64,000 nucleotides of DNA from Mantamonas sphyraenae (Eukaryota; CRuMs; Mantamonadidae), in NCBI GenBank assembly GCA_026936335.1, contig JAPMXV010000025.1, positions 1 through 64,000 on the forward strand. The letters are read 5' to 3'. Shown here piece by piece: positions 44,401 to 59,400 of this stretch (the first letter of the stretch is position 1; every line of letters begins with the position of its first letter). Under the pieces are notes generated by a model, which did not search any database, was not told where the DNA came from, and saw only the letters and a program-made list of their open reading frames with translations. The position numbers and the translations under genes were made by a program.

Positions 44401-47400
44401 GTTGCCGCTGGTTGTGGCGTAGCTCACGTTGACCACACGAGTGACATCGTTGGTACCCAACAGATTTCCTCCTGCGTCGTAAGCCAGCAACTGCACCGGG
44501 GGCACAGGCACGCGTGCAGCCGACATTGCCGTGAGGGTGGACGGTGCGCCCACCCGGCGCAACTCTGTGGCAGGTCCAGGTACGATCTGCACCGTGACGT
44601 TGACTTGTGTCAGGTTGCCGCTGCTCACCAGAAGCACATACGAGCCGGTGGGTGCAGCAGCAATTGCCAGTGCACTGATGTTGGCCCGTCCTTGGACCAT
44701 CGCCACGGTGGTGCTTCCCTGAAGGTACTGCGCTGCCGATGCGCCCGAGCCTGCGTGAACAAGGGCCACCTGCACACTGGCTGTTTCGGTGTCGTTCTCA
44801 TACAGTGCCTGCAATTGGTGATTGAGCGTATGCACACTGATCCAAGGAATCGGTGTGGCTGCAGTGCTGCTCAGCACAAAGCTTGCCCCTGCGTCCACCA
44901 CCTTGGACAGATGTTTGGGGGTCACCGTAAACTCGCCGTGCACTTCCACCTCAAACAGCCAGCCGCCGTCCGTGGTGCCATTGCCCATGAATTGCAGGGT
45001 GTTGTTGAAGCGCACTCGGAAGCGATCCGACACAAGCTCCGCCCCTGCCACAAAGTCCAGGCACAACGACACATCGTTCACGTCGGCGGGCACAAAGAAG
45101 CATGGCTTCTGTGCGCCCAGGGCCGTTGCGCTTTGGAAGGTCACGCGTTTCACGGCGTTGCGCCACGTGCCCGTTTGCATGTCCACGTAGTCGACCTCGT
45201 AGTACGGCGCCTGGTTGCGGCATGGGAGGTACCATGACAACAGGAATTGGTTCACGTACGCCGTGTGCGGTAGGGTTACCATCACCGTGGCCATGTCTGC
45301 ATCTGTCCCTGTGGCACTCGCCTGCGGGAACAGCAGGCCACACTTGAACCCTTCTGTGACATTGGTGCGTCTGCAGCAACGGTCGCTGTCCACCAAGCCG
45401 CTTGCAAACACCCCAGAACCGTACCCTGGAGACGATGTGTTGACCACCACACCCGCAGCAGACGCAAGATTGCCCAAGTAAGGCAGTGACAACGAGTTGC
45501 GCTCGGTTACGCCGATGTCCAGCTCCGTGCTCTGGCGACACAGAGGCGAAAAGGTGTCCACATACCGGAACTTGGTGGTTGCTGTGGACTCTGTGCTGTA
45601 CTGTTGGCCATTGGAGGTTACCTGCACATCCACAGTCCCTGCATCTTGTGCAGGCGATTCGCACGTGACGTATGTGTCCGTGTAGAACACGGGTGCCACA
45701 AGCGATGCCACATTGCCAAAGCGACAGCCGAGCAGCGATGTGGCGAAGAAGTTGCTTCCCGTCACAGTCACCACGGTGCCGCCAAAGGTCTTGCCATTGT
45801 CCGGTGTGACCTTTGTCACCACGGGGGCGGCCACGACAGACACCAAGTTTGCAGCGCCGCTGAGAGTGGCTGTGTTTGCGCCTGCGTTGTTCGTCACCGA
45901 GACACTGACATTGGCCGCCGCCTTGGCTGGCGTCACACAGACGGCTGTGGTGCTGTCCACCACGAGGGTGCTTGTGCATTGAGTGCCATCCAGCAATGCA
46001 TACATGCCATTGCCGGCCACAAAGCTTGTGCCTGTGAGTGTCAATCGCGTGCCACCGACGGTGTAGGCCACCTTGGGTGACACTGCACTCACAGTGGCAG
46101 CGGGGAGCACGTTGACACTGTACGGCGACTGGTCGACGTTGGCCAGTGTCGTGTTGACCAGCACATCCACAGGCGTGTTGCCTGTGGCCGTGTACGACAC
46201 AGTGGCGGCATACATATTATCTGTCTGCCACACAAAGTTGCTGTACACGGTGCCACCCACCTTGAGGACAAACCCATCCGCTCCGCCGTTGATGCGCTTG
46301 TTCCCGTGTGCATCCATTGCATACACGCGCAACGTGGATGCCACCTGCAGCGCCGACGAAGTCAGTGCCGTGGTCGGGGATGCTTCCACACGCGATCGGT
46401 TGTTGTTCAGTGCCCCAGGCACCACAGACACACTCAGGCGCGTGTTGCCGCCCAACAGTGTGGTGCCGTCACGCAACACCTCCACACGCAGAGACTCGCC
46501 CGCCGGACGCTCCGCATCGGCCACGTGGTCGCCATGCACGGTGCACTGCAGTTTGCTCTTGCTACCTGCAATTACGGCGACAGCTGTGGAAGTGTTGACC
46601 ACACGCAGCACCGTTGTGCCAGAGATCACCACCGTGCGGCAGGAGTACGTCTCTGTGCCGGGGTAGTAATCCACCTGCAGTTGGCCGGTTGTGTCACGCA
46701 CCGTCACCTCCACATTCCACGTGTCTACGTCTGCGTTCTGTGTGCTCTGCACACCCGCAGCCAATGCATAGCTGCTTGTGGTTGCGTCGCTGGGTGCGTA
46801 GAACGACATGTTGGCGCGCACCAGCGTCACATCCTGGCCATTCTGCAGGTACGCAAGCTGTTTGACTTGCACCACCGGTGTCGCTGGCGTGTGCAACACG
46901 AGACGGGTGCTGCTCACCACGTCCACGGGCACCGCCTGCCACGCCGCCGTGCTGCCATTGGCCGATGTAAACACGGCAAACTGGTCGCCCGTGTTGACAA
47001 AGCCCGTGCCAGCCACGGTGATGGCCGTGCCCCCAGCCACAGGCACTACATCCGTGGATACGCCACTGATCTGTACGGGGTCGTATGCAGTCAGGTTGGC
47101 TGTGACGTATCCTGCCTCCAGATCCAAGCCCAACACCTGCACCAACACGGTGCCTGCCGACGAGACGACGGGCATGGTGCAGTTGGTTTCGGACAGGCTC
47201 ACGAGTGCACACTGCCTAAAGGTGGGTGCGTGGTCGGTGTGGTCAAACGACACTGTCGGCGTGCTGCCAACGTTGGCTGCGTTGACCGTGATCAGACGCA
47301 CCTGGTCGCCGCCTGCACGCGAGACGTAACGCGGCTGTGTGGCCACTGTGTTCTCGTTGCACTTGGCACACTCCCACCGTTCCGTGTTGAAGCACGTCGG

Positions 47401-50400
47401 TGCGCATCCGACGCCTGTCACCATGTACACCGCCCCCTTGTTGCTGTTGGCTCCCGTGGCTCCCACAAAGATGCCCGTCCACTCGATGCTCACGCTGACA
47501 CCAAACTTGTGTCCGGCAACCCCGTCGGCCGCCTCCAGCTTCTTCAGTTGGCCCCACGCATCCGCGCCGCCTTGGTTTCGTGTAAACACGTACACGGCGC
47601 CCTTGTTGTTGCCACTCGTGGGTGCACCCACCACCAACGTGTGCTTGCGCAGTGCAACTGCTGTTCCGAATCGAGCGCCCAGAGCCGCGTCCTGCGCACG
47701 CACCGTAGCACGCAATCCATACGCATTGCTGCCACCCAAGTCGCGTTCGTACAGAAACACCGCACCCTTGCTCACCTGGTCTTTGGGTGTACCCACGGCC
47801 AAAAGGTGGTTGTCTGCCACCAGCACACGACCAAACTCCTGTCCGTTGGCCGGGCTGGGCGACGACAATGTCTTGAGCAAGCCCAGGGCTCGCTGGCCCG
47901 TGTGGTGCATCCCATACACGTACACTCGTCCACGGGAACTGGTTTCCAAGGGAGCACCCACGGCCACGTGGTAGTCCTGCGGGGCATCGGCCACACTCAG
48001 CGAGGCGCCAAAACGGCCGGATTCCGCCGGCGCCGCAAGGCGAGTGAGCATGCCCCATTGTCCCGCGCCCGCGAGGCCACGCATAAACACGTACACAGCG
48101 CCCGAGCCACCACTGTACATCTCCGCGCCCACCACGCCCAGGTCCCTGTGCAGAGCGACAGCAGAGCCAAACGACACGGCGGTTGCATCTGCGCCGTCGC
48201 CCGGAAGCAGGGTTGCCACGCGTGCAAAGGAGGCGCCGTTGGAGGTGGCGTGAAGCACCGCCACGCCAGAGGCACCCACATTGGATGCCACAAGGGCGTC
48301 GCGTCCGCCATAGGCAGCTGTGATCTGTTTGCCAAACATGCCATTGGCGGCAGCGTTTACGGAATCGCTCAGTGTGGCCACACTTGCGTAGGCTTCGCTG
48401 CCAGTCTGGTCACGTTGGCGCACATACAGGGCACCCGAGTTGGTAATGCCTCCCTGGTTGCGTTCGGGGGCACTGATCAGCAACACGTCGCCACTGGCAC
48501 GCACCTGCTCGCCGTAGCGATCGACGGAGCCGCTCCCAGCGTCCACCAGCTTGCGTTGCGTGTCGATGTAGAAAAAGTTGCCTGCGTTGAGCACACGGGT
48601 GGGTGTCACCTGCAGTTGCAACGTAACCTTGCCCAGTCCCGATTGGGAAGGAGGCACGACGCAGCGCAACACAGTGCTGCTCACGTACTGTGCATGCGCC
48701 AGGTGCGCCGATCCACTGCCTCCAAAGCGACACTTGGCGCCGCTCACTGGCACAAAGCCCGTGCCGATCATGTCCAGGGACGAGCCCGCGGCGCCTGTGT
48801 ACACAGCCGAGGACGATGGGCTCATGTTGTGCATGTACAGCGAGGTATTGACGCCTGGGTGGCCCACGAGCGTCAACGAGACGGGCTGGTTGCCTCCAAT
48901 CATTCCGGCGGGAGTGTTGCAGCGCAGCTGCCAGGGGGCACCCAGGAAACAGGTGACATTGACTCGAGTGGACGCGGCGTGGTTGTGAAACTCCACCACA
49001 CGCGAAGTGCCAAAGTTGCCGCCGTACAGGGAGATCTGTGTGGTCAACTGGCCATCCACGGCCTCGGGCCACACGCTCACGATGTTGGGGCCACATTGCA
49101 CACACGCCCACAGGTCGTAGTCAAAGCAAAGGCTAGGACGACACATGGGGAACGAGTATGCGCTGCCCCCTTGTCCCTGTCCCTGCAGAAGCGCACTCGA
49201 TGCAATGAGGCCATTGCCGTACGCTGCCAATGCCACGTGGTTGCCCATCGCATCGCCGTTGGCTCCATCCGACGCCTCCAACTTGCGTCGTTCGCCCCAC
49301 GTTCCACTCTGGCGTGTCCACACACGCACATTGCCCTTCAATCCACCGCCTGTTGTCGACGGGCATCCCAACACCAGCACTGTGCCACGCAGAGACACGC
49401 TGCTGCCACAACGTTCGCCTGCGTTTGCTGTGGGAGCAATGGTAGCATCGGCCACGTACGCCGTGCCACCTGCGTTCTCCACCCACACGCGCACCTGGTT
49501 GAGTCCCGGAGCGCCAATGGCCACTGCCGCGGCTGTTTCCTGGGACCCAAACGAGATGGCTGCGCCAAACTCGCTGCCCGTGCTCAGTGTGTATGTGGCC
49601 ATGTCCACGAACGAGTCTGTGGTTGTGTCCAGACGCAGCATGCGTACACCGCCTGCACTGGCGCCGGGTTCGCCAATTGCCAATCGGTTGGAATCCTGAC
49701 GCAGCGCAAGTGCGGCGCCAGTCTTGGATGCCTCAGAGCCGCCCGTCAGCGTGCCCACCACCGTGAACGAGTTGAAGGACGTGCGGTCGCGTTCAAACAC
49801 ATACACCTTGGCCAGTGTCTTGACAGACACGACCACAAAGCGCGTGCTGACGGCCACGGCGTAGCCAAACACCTGTGTGGCACCCGCGCCGTCCTGTTCG
49901 TTGATGGTGCCGATCAAGTCCCATGTGCCGGTCACAGGCGCACGCTGGTACACAAACACGCGTCCGTTGCTGTCGCTGGGTGCGCTCACAGCAGCGGTGT
50001 CGCGGCTAAAGGCCACGGCGGCGCCAAAGTCGGTGGCTGTAGATGCGGTGAGGTTGGCTGCGGACGACCACAGGGCACTGTCTGCGCCACGCTCAAACAC
50101 GGCGGCGCCCACAACGGCCACGTACTGGTCGGCGGCCACTTGGGCGTTGTTGTGGATGGTGGGGGGCATGCGCAGTGCCTGCTCCTCCACTCGGTAGTAC
50201 AAAGAGCCGGCCGAGGTAAACTCCTGTGCGTTGAGGGCCACCTCGACGGAAACGTAGCCCTCCGAGGCACTGGCGGGTGCCACACAGGTCAACCGCGTGG
50301 CAGAGACAAAGGTGGCACGTGCAGCGACGCCACCCACACCCGAGGTGCTGCCAAAGCGAACTTCCAGATCGGCGGTGTCTGCAAACCCTGTGCCTGTGAC

Positions 50401-53400
50401 GGTGACAAGCACGCCGCCCGATTGGGGCACGCCCACGCCAGAGGCTGTTGACACAGACGTGGCTGTGAACGGTGCATAGGCTTGCAGTGTGGCCTGTGCG
50501 GTTGCGTCGCCACGCCGTTCGAGTCCAGCCAAACGCAAGGAGAGGGTCACACTGCCGGTGCCCACGTCGGGTGCATTGCAATGCAGCAAACTGGTGCTCA
50601 TGCGCACACACGCGACGGTGCGGTTGACAGTGGCACTCACAAAGTCGATGGTGGGTGGGAGGGTGGGTGGGAAGTAGCCACTGACAAGCAAAGCCGATCC
50701 ACCCGTGCTCACTGCACTGCGCGGTGTCACACTGGTCACACCGTACGCACATTGAGGCACACACTGTCCCAGAGCAAAGTCGTAGCATTGGACGCTCGGA
50801 CAGACGGGCGTCACGCTGACGACACTTCCCGAGTTGACGAGATCGCCTCGCAAGCTGCCGGCCATGGCCGCGGTGGCCAACAAGCCCACCTGCACACCCA
50901 ACGCATCGCCGGCCACGGGTGCGCTTGCACTCAGCTTGCGAACCTGGCCCCATGCGTTGGCGCCGCCCGCATTGCGTGCAAATGCATACACTGCGCCGGC
51001 GTCTGTTTGACCTGCCACATCCGCATGCGGAGCACCCACGAGCAACACGTCCTGGTTGTCTCGTGCCAAGGCCACACTGGCACCAAACAGGTCGCCCTGT
51101 GCCTTGTCGCTACTCAGCAGCTTCTTGCTTTGTGTGTACGTGTTCCCAGTGCGTGCAAACACATACACAGCGCCAAAGCGAGTCACACCATCACTCACTG
51201 CCTCGGGTGCACCCACTGCCATCCACGTCCCGGCCACGCTCACCGCAGCGCCAAACCGCGATCCCAACACAGGATCCGCAGGCGCCACACGCTGCACCTG
51301 ACCCCACGCATCCACGCCACCTTGGTCGCGTTGGAACGTGTACACCGCACCGGCCGCATTTGCTTCTTTCGGTGCACCGCTTGCAACGCTGTCTGCGTCG
51401 TCCATGGCCAACGCGCTGCCAAAATGTCCTCCGGCCGCTGCCGTGGCTCCCAGCGTCGCACGGAGCGTCCACTCGGTGCCGTTCAGAGACGTGCGTGCAT
51501 ACACATACGCACGCCCCGTGCCACTGGCGTCCAGAGGGGCACCCACCACAAGGTGGCGACCCACCACAACCACGCTCTGGCTGTAGTTTGCAGTCGCACC
51601 GAGCATGGGAGTGGGATGCTGCACAGATCCACGTGCAACCCACGCCCCATCCACCTCGCTTGCCTGGTACACAGTCACACGCCCCGGAGCAATCTGGCCC
51701 ACTGCCATCACGTGTGACCACATGGCCACGGAACGGCCAAAGCCCACCGTGCCTCCCAGTGGCGCATCCAGTGTCTGTTGCACGTACAGTCGCGCCGTGC
51801 TGTTGAAGCCAAACACGCGCACCTGTCCGGCGCCGCCTGCAGCGCCAATGCCGCCAGCAGCCAAACTGTTGCCGCCTGCGGTGCCCATGGGAAGTGTGCC
51901 CAATCGGCCGTCGACGACAGCGGGTTGCAAACCGCCACGCTGGTTGGCCGGGTAGGCAAACAGGTTGCCCACAGTGTGTGTCTGTCGCTGGTTGTGGCTC
52001 ACACTCAGTGTGACGTAGCCCGGTGTTTCCAGAGACGGTGTGTTGCATCGCAGCTGGGTGCTCGACAGCACCGTCGCCTGCGTGGGTTGGGCCCCGTCAA
52101 ACACACATTCACTGAACCCAGTGTCCACAAAGCCCACACCCGCCACCGTCAGCACCACACTCGTGTCGCCCAGTGGTACGGTTGCCTGTCCAGCAAAGCC
52201 TTGCACAGACATGGCCGTGGGAGTGGCATACGTGGTGAAGCGCACGCGAGAGGCATGTGCCGCGTGGACAACGTCGCCACCCGCGCTGAGGGACACTGTC
52301 AGGTTGCGTGCTGCATCGCCCGTGTTGGGCATGACACAGCTCAGGTGGTCGTCCGCCTGTACCGTACAGGGTGCGGTGGTGTTGATCTGTCCTCCGTGCA
52401 GCCATACCTGTGTGTGTCCCGTCAGTCCGTGGCCATACACGTGTACAGTGGTGCCGCCTGTGCCCGGACCCACACTGGGCCACACTTCCTCCACCACGCC
52501 CGTGCATCGCTCGCACGCATTGCTTGTCCAGCGGAAGCACGAGTGCAGAGGACAAAGGGCTCCGTATGTGACACGTCCCTGGCTGGTCGACGCTGCCGGG
52601 GCGCCCATCACCACGAATCCGAGATGACGAAGCACATCCATCGCAGAGCCCACCTGGCCACTTGCACCCAGCCATGACGCGCTCAGAGTTCGCAGAAGGG
52701 TGTACGGTGTCGTCGATGCCAGTGTCCCATTGTTCTGATGGCGCACATACACGTATGCCACGCCTGCCTGTGTGGCTGCCATGGGTGCACCCACCACCAT
52801 CGCCCGTCCGCCTTCCGTCACAGCCAACGATGCTCCAAACGCCACCGCGCCCACGCCTTGGCCAGGTGCCAGTAGCGTCTGCACCAGAGTCAATCGGTTG
52901 TCGCTGCTACCAATGCCATACACGTACACGGCGCCACTTGTGCTCTGCTCCGGTGCACCGATGGCCGTCACATTGTCCGTCACTGCCACTGCCGCCCCAA
53001 AGTGAGCGCCTGTCTGCAACGCTGCGGGTGCCACAGTGTCCATGGCCACCCATGCACTCAGTCCCCCACTGCCCATGTCCATCAACAACGACGCCTTGCC
53101 GCGGCCTCCGTTGTGTGACGGGTGACCCACCACCGCACGCGTCCCTTGCATGTCCACCACCGTGCCCATGCCCGCCATGCTTTGGCTCTCGCCGTACGCA
53201 TTGCGTCCGTTGCGGTCGCGCACGTGCACACGCAGCGTCCCGTCGCTGGATGCCACCAACAGTTGCGCCGCGCCCATGTCGATCGAATCCACAGAGGCTC
53301 CCGACACGCTCACTGTGCTCAGTGTGTTGAATGTGCTTCCGCCTGCGTGTGTGTACACATACACATGCGAGGCAGCCTGGCCGCCTGTCTTGCGTGTGGC

Positions 53401-56400
53401 CGAGGCAACCAGACCAAACGACGCCGCCACACTTGCGCCCATGCCCACCACTCCGGCATCCGGTGCACTCAGTTGCGCCGCATGCGCAAGTGCCTTGTTG
53501 GCACGCACAAACACAGACGTCTGCGCTGTGGTTGTGCTCGTCTCGGGTGTCGCCGTTGCTCCGCCGCCCACCACCAAGGTTGCACTTGCTGCCACACTGC
53601 CACCCAGGCGACCGGTGGCCACGGTGGGGTTTGCAGACAGCGCCCCGTTGCCTTGCACATACTCGAATGTGCCATCGCCAACCGCATACCAATGCTGCCT
53701 GTCCAGGGACACATACACGCCGCTCTCGCTGGTTGCTTGTGCCGGCGAGTCGCATTCCACTTGGGTGCTGCTCACCACACGTGCCTGTACGTACCCACTG
53801 CCACCAAAGCGACACGCTGCCATGCGCGACGAGTCGTTGTTGTTTGCCAGTCCCGCGCCGATCCCAATCACCACGCTGCCACCCTGCACAGCACCACCCA
53901 CCTGTTCCTTCGACGCCATGGTGACCGCGTACACGTCAAACACGTCGCCGCTTGTCGCACTTCCCTGTGTGGCGTGGCTCACCTCGAAGCGTGCCTGACC
54001 CACCTTGCCTCCCATGTCGGGTGTGGTGCAGTTCAGCATCTGTCCTGCGTCGCTGTGCACGCTGCACGTCAACGGACCCGTCAGTGTTCCGTCCGACAGC
54101 CGCATGCGCACCACGCTGCCTGCGTTCAATCCCGTGCCACGAAGCAGCACCGACGTGCCGCCCTGTGTGGGTCCACGCATGGGCGTGAACGAGCCGATCT
54201 GCGTCGTGCAGTTGTCACACACAAACGTGGCTGCGTTGAAGCATGCGTTGGGACACTGTGCACCCACGCGCACCAAGCGACCGCCCGAGTTGGCCGTCGT
54301 CTGACCGTACACAAACCCTTCAGCGCCAAGCGCCGCCTGCCCTGTAAGCGGCAGTTCGTTCACAGCCAACTCAAGTGTGCGTGCGAGTGCAAACGTGTCC
54401 GATGCAGACGGGTTTGCACGGAACACTTGGCTGCCAAATCCCGTGGTGACCACCAGCAGCGTGCGAGTGTCCACTGCATACACGCCGCCGTTGCCAAAGT
54501 TGCTCAGCAACGTGCGGCTGCTCTGCGACAACACCTGTCGCTGGCTCCACATCCCACTCGTCGACGACACACCATACAGGTACACCTGTCCATTGGTGCC
54601 CTCCTTGTGGCTACTCACCGCGAGCACACGCGTGGGCAACAACGCGATGTGGGTGCCGTACGCCTGACCCGCGGCTGGGGCTGCGCTCGTCAGACGCTGC
54701 ACAAAGCCCCATGCGTCGTAGCCACCCTCGTTCTGACGCATCACATACACTGCTCCACCGGCACTCTCCGACGGTGCACCCACCACCAGCCAGTCCTGGC
54801 TGGCTGCGGATGAGGCACCAAACCCTGCGCCTGCTTCCACGTGTGCATTGGGCGCCTGCACACTCGTCGTGGCCACGTATGCACTCGACGTTGCGCCACT
54901 CGTGCGCTTCAGCACTTGCACCACACCGGCCCCAGCCAAGCCGTTCACTGTCGCCGACGGAGCGCTAGCAAAAAGGAACACGTCGTACGCACACAACTGT
55001 GCGCCCAGGTCGCCTCCAGCCGGACCCGACATCCACACCTGCACCACTGCACCTGCTTGCAGGTCCACAATACTGACTGCACCCTTGCTCTGACGCTTGG
55101 GGGCACCCACGGCCACGCGCTGTGTGCCGTCCAGTGCAACCACGCTTGCCCCAAACTGCTGGGTTGCGCCTGTGTCACCGTCCGCCTGGATGGTTTTGTC
55201 CAAAGTCCATGCGCCGCCACCGTTGCGGGAATAGCTGCGCACACGGCCGCTTGTCGACTCGCTGCTCATGCCCACCACCAGCTTGCCATGTGCAAACACC
55301 AGTGGTTCCCTGCCAAGCTGCTGTGCCGCAGAGCCCGTTTCCGTCTCGCCGGCCAGCAGTTTGAACGATTCAAGCGACTCGACGTTGACAAAGTAGCTGC
55401 CATCGCTGGAATAGCTCATGGTGACCACTCCCGTCGATGCACCGGCCACAGGTGTTGCACACTGTGCATGGGTGCTGCTCATCACAATTGCATCGCGTTC
55501 CAGGCTGCCAAATCGGCACACCTGCTTTCCAGTGTGCACAAATCCACTTCCGTACACATCCACAACTCCCGGCACAGTTACATCCGCCCCGTTGCCACCC
55601 ATGTGTGTCACGCGTGTGTCAAACACGGGCAGGACGTACGGCTCGTACGAGGTGCTCGTCGCCACACTGGGCACGTACATCGCATACGACGCGGCTGGCA
55701 GTGTGTTGGGAATCGTACACGACAGCACATAGTCGCTCTTCACCGAACATGCCACACTTGTGTTGAGTGCAGACGATTTGAGTTCAATCGACGTGGCTGA
55801 GCTCAGTCGGAAGCCGTACACTGTCAGCGTTGCACTCTGGCCCTGACGCACAGCCACAGGATCGATCTCTTTGATGACGCGCACACACGCACCGCAGGAC
55901 AATGATCGATGGTCCATGCATGTGTTGGGTCCACATGGTGGCGATTGCACGCTAACACTGCCGTCGTTCTTCGAAGTGCCCACGTTCTCGAGCAACTGTC
56001 CATCCATCATCAGCGCTTCGTCACCAATGGCAATCAACTGCTGTCCCATGCGTTCTTGGTCGTGCAGCGGCAGACGCGGTTCCAGAACCCGGTCTGCCAC
56101 CCACGTGCCACCCTTGCTCAGCCATCGCTGAGCGGCGCCGGTTTGAGACAAACCAGACCCCGCCGGCGACGTGTAGGGCATCGACACGTAGAACACAGAC
56201 AAATCAGGGAGGGCACGGATGCGCCACGCGCGAGTCACGAGTGCACTGCCCTGTATCAGCGTCTCGCGAAGGTACCAGCGGTAGGAATCGGACGACGCAC
56301 GCTCGTACACGTGCACAGCTCCCGTCACAGCCGCCGACGCACCTTGGTCCACACAATAGCCATAGTGCGCCACCAGAGCTTGCCTGCCATTTTCGTGCAT

Positions 56401-59400
56401 GGACACGCTCAGCCCAAAGTACGTGTTGTCCACGTCGTACTTCACCGCACACGCCTTGGTCGGGCTGTCCACACGCTGTCGCTCAGCACGCACCTTGTTG
56501 TTCTCCAGGTGGAAGAAGTAGACAGAACCCGTGCGTTGGGTGGGCTGCGAATAGTCGCGGAATGACTCGCCCACAATCAACGCGGTGTTCGAAATGTCCA
56601 CCGCCTCGCCAAACCGTGCGTCGTCTTCAGGGTCGTTCGCAGACGTGTCACTGGCACTGAATGCCTGCAGACGTTCAATCAGACCCCAGTTGTTGGTGCC
56701 ACCCACGTGCCTTCCGTACACGTACGCCACGCCTGCGTTCAGCGAATTGTCCGTGGAAAAGTCTGCGTTCCAACCGCCAACAATCAGCATGTCGCCCCGG
56801 ATGCGGATGGCACGTCCATCGCGTCCAATCTGTGCAGCTCGCATGTCTCCCTCCAGTTCCTTCACCACAGTCCAGCTGTTGGACGCTGTCAGTGACGCAA
56901 CGGCGTGGTTGCGCTTCAGGATGTACACAAAGCCATTCGTGTTACGGAACGGCAGCGAAACCAAAAGCTCATCGTTTTGCATCTCCACCGCCATGCCCAG
57001 CTGCGTCCCATCTGCAGGTGCCGTGTTGAACACCGCGTGGTCCAGCGCATCCGTGCCCTGCACCCAGTGTGTGCCATTGTTCCAGCCAAAGAAGATGTCA
57101 CCTCTGTTGTTGCCTACTCGATCCGACAGGCGCATACCAATGCCGCACAGGCCCAACGAGCACCCGATGCCCTGTCCGTAGTAGCCTTCCACATCATCGC
57201 GCGGTGCGTACCAACGCAGGATGGGCACCAGGGTCACTGTGCCCACCACAAAGGTGTTGCCAGCCACAGACACCTGCAGCGTCTCTCCAGACAGCGCCAG
57301 CGTGTCCGGCGCCGTGCAGCGCACCTTTGTGTCGGACACAATGGACGCTGCCAGCTGCGTGCTGCCAAGCGTACAGCTTACAGCGCCCGTGCTTCCAACA
57401 GGGAACCCTGTGCCCAACACATCCATCTCTGCAGACACAGTGGCTGTGATGTTGCTCGACACCACGCTCGGAGGGTCCACAAATGTGACTTGCGGGTGAA
57501 CCGTGTAGCTTGCCACAGGAATGCGTGCCAGGCGCACGTCGTGCACACCCTTGGTAGGCACGATGGGCAGCTGGCACTCCATGCGCAGCGTGGTCATCAG
57601 TGTGCAGTTGGTCGTGTTGGCTTGCAGCACGCCGTCCTTCCACAGCTGCAGGATGGGTCCACTCTCTCCCTCCAGCTTCAGTGTGTGGTGAGACACAACC
57701 GTCACTGTCAACTGGTCTGTGCGCACTGCTGCGTTTGGCAGCACAAAGCTCAGCGGTCGACGGCACGGCACGCACTCAAACGTGGTCCCGTCAAAGCACA
57801 CTCGAGTGGGGCAGTCGCCAATAAGGCCCACATCACCCGCACCCTGTGCCATTGCGCTAGCGTATGGCCGCCCAAACCCAATGGCTTCGTTGTCCATCAG
57901 ACGCACGGAAAGCGCTGAGCCCGAACCACGCGCCATCGGCACAATCATGCGCTTGAGTTCAAACTTGCCCAGCGTCGGATTGTACGTGTAGAACAGAGGC
58001 GTGCTGTACTGGTACGTGTTGTGGCTCCAGCGCATCACAAACCGTTCCGCAAGCACCACCAGCGTCTGTCCGTCCGAGGTAAATGCCATGTCAGCGCCCC
58101 AGCGCTGCAGTGTGGCAGGGGCCTCTGCCGTGCCGCCCTGTGGCCATTCATAGTCCGACAAAGTGGACGCATCCAGCTGCTGGATCATTCCCCACTTGCG
58201 TGACCCGCCCACATCCCGTCCATACACACGCACCATGCCCATGCGGTCGTATGCCATGCCCGTGAGTGGAGTGAGTGTCCTGTTTGTCCACTCGCGTGCA
58301 CCCACGGCCGCAAACAGCTCTGTCACAGATGAACCGTACCCGAAAAAGGGCCGCCTGTCCTCCAGATACTCGTTGTCGTCGATTGTGAACACAGCTTCGT
58401 CCTTCCACAGACCATTCTCTCGACGCATCATAAACGCGCAGCCGGGAATCACGATGGATGTTGCGTTGGGGCGGCATTCGTACGAACCACCCATCACCAA
58501 TTCGTCGTTCCACACCGTGAGCCCTCCCAAACCAAAAGCGCATGTTCTGGTAGTAGAACTGCTGCGGTGCCACCAGATCGTACTCACTGAACGAGTTGAT
58601 CGACGGCTGGTGCCGCTTCATCCACATGAACCCTCCCTGGTTGGCGCCACCGATGTCCAGCAGGTTGATGGGCATGTATGCATAAAAGTCGGTGACCTTG
58701 ATGGCACGATACTGGCTTGCCAGCTGATCGGCCTTCAGTGGCTCCTTGGTGATCCCCTTGACAAACGACCACGTGCCGTTTGCTTCCCGTCGATGCACTC
58801 GCACCGCGCCCGCATTGTTCAAGGCGGCCAATTTGTCGCGCAGCGAGCTGAACATCGCCAATTCGTCATCCACCATAGACACCGACCGCAACAGCGTGTT
58901 GGCTTGGTACTGATCGGCCTCGGAGAGCGCAAAGCGTGTGTCGAAGCTCCACAGGCGCGTGTCCGGGTTGCGCCGCCACACATACACTTTGCCATACTCT
59001 GAGTTTGTCTCGGTGGCAGGTGCCATCAGTGTGTTGTGGCTGGCCGATAGGTCAAACAGACCCAGGTACATGTTTCGGAAGTCGTCGTAGTAGGCGTCCG
59101 GGATCATGTGCGACTGTGGCGTGTACTTTTGCACAGAAGCATCGGGTGCGCCACACACGGATGAAACAAGGCCGTTCAGATTGACATTCATCCAGTTTTG
59201 TCCATCCAGGGCCACCTCCATGGATTCCATGGTGTTGGTGGCCATGCTTGGCACGCACGCAAGGTGGCTGCCGTTGTTGTGAGCATGCATGTACACCTTT
59301 CCAATGCGGCACTCGGCATACCGCGACCACGGCATGTTGCCACTGCCCACCATGTGCACCATGATCGGGTTTGTGGAGGTGTAGCACGATTTGCCCTGGG

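Noticed and set aside
46306-50451. A 1,381-codon open frame on + inside the giant - strand gene
   Set aside because: It is antisense to clear FG-GAP/IPT coding sequence, rich in His/Arg/Cys with no domain grammar, and is what the high-GC codon bias of the - gene yields on the other strand.
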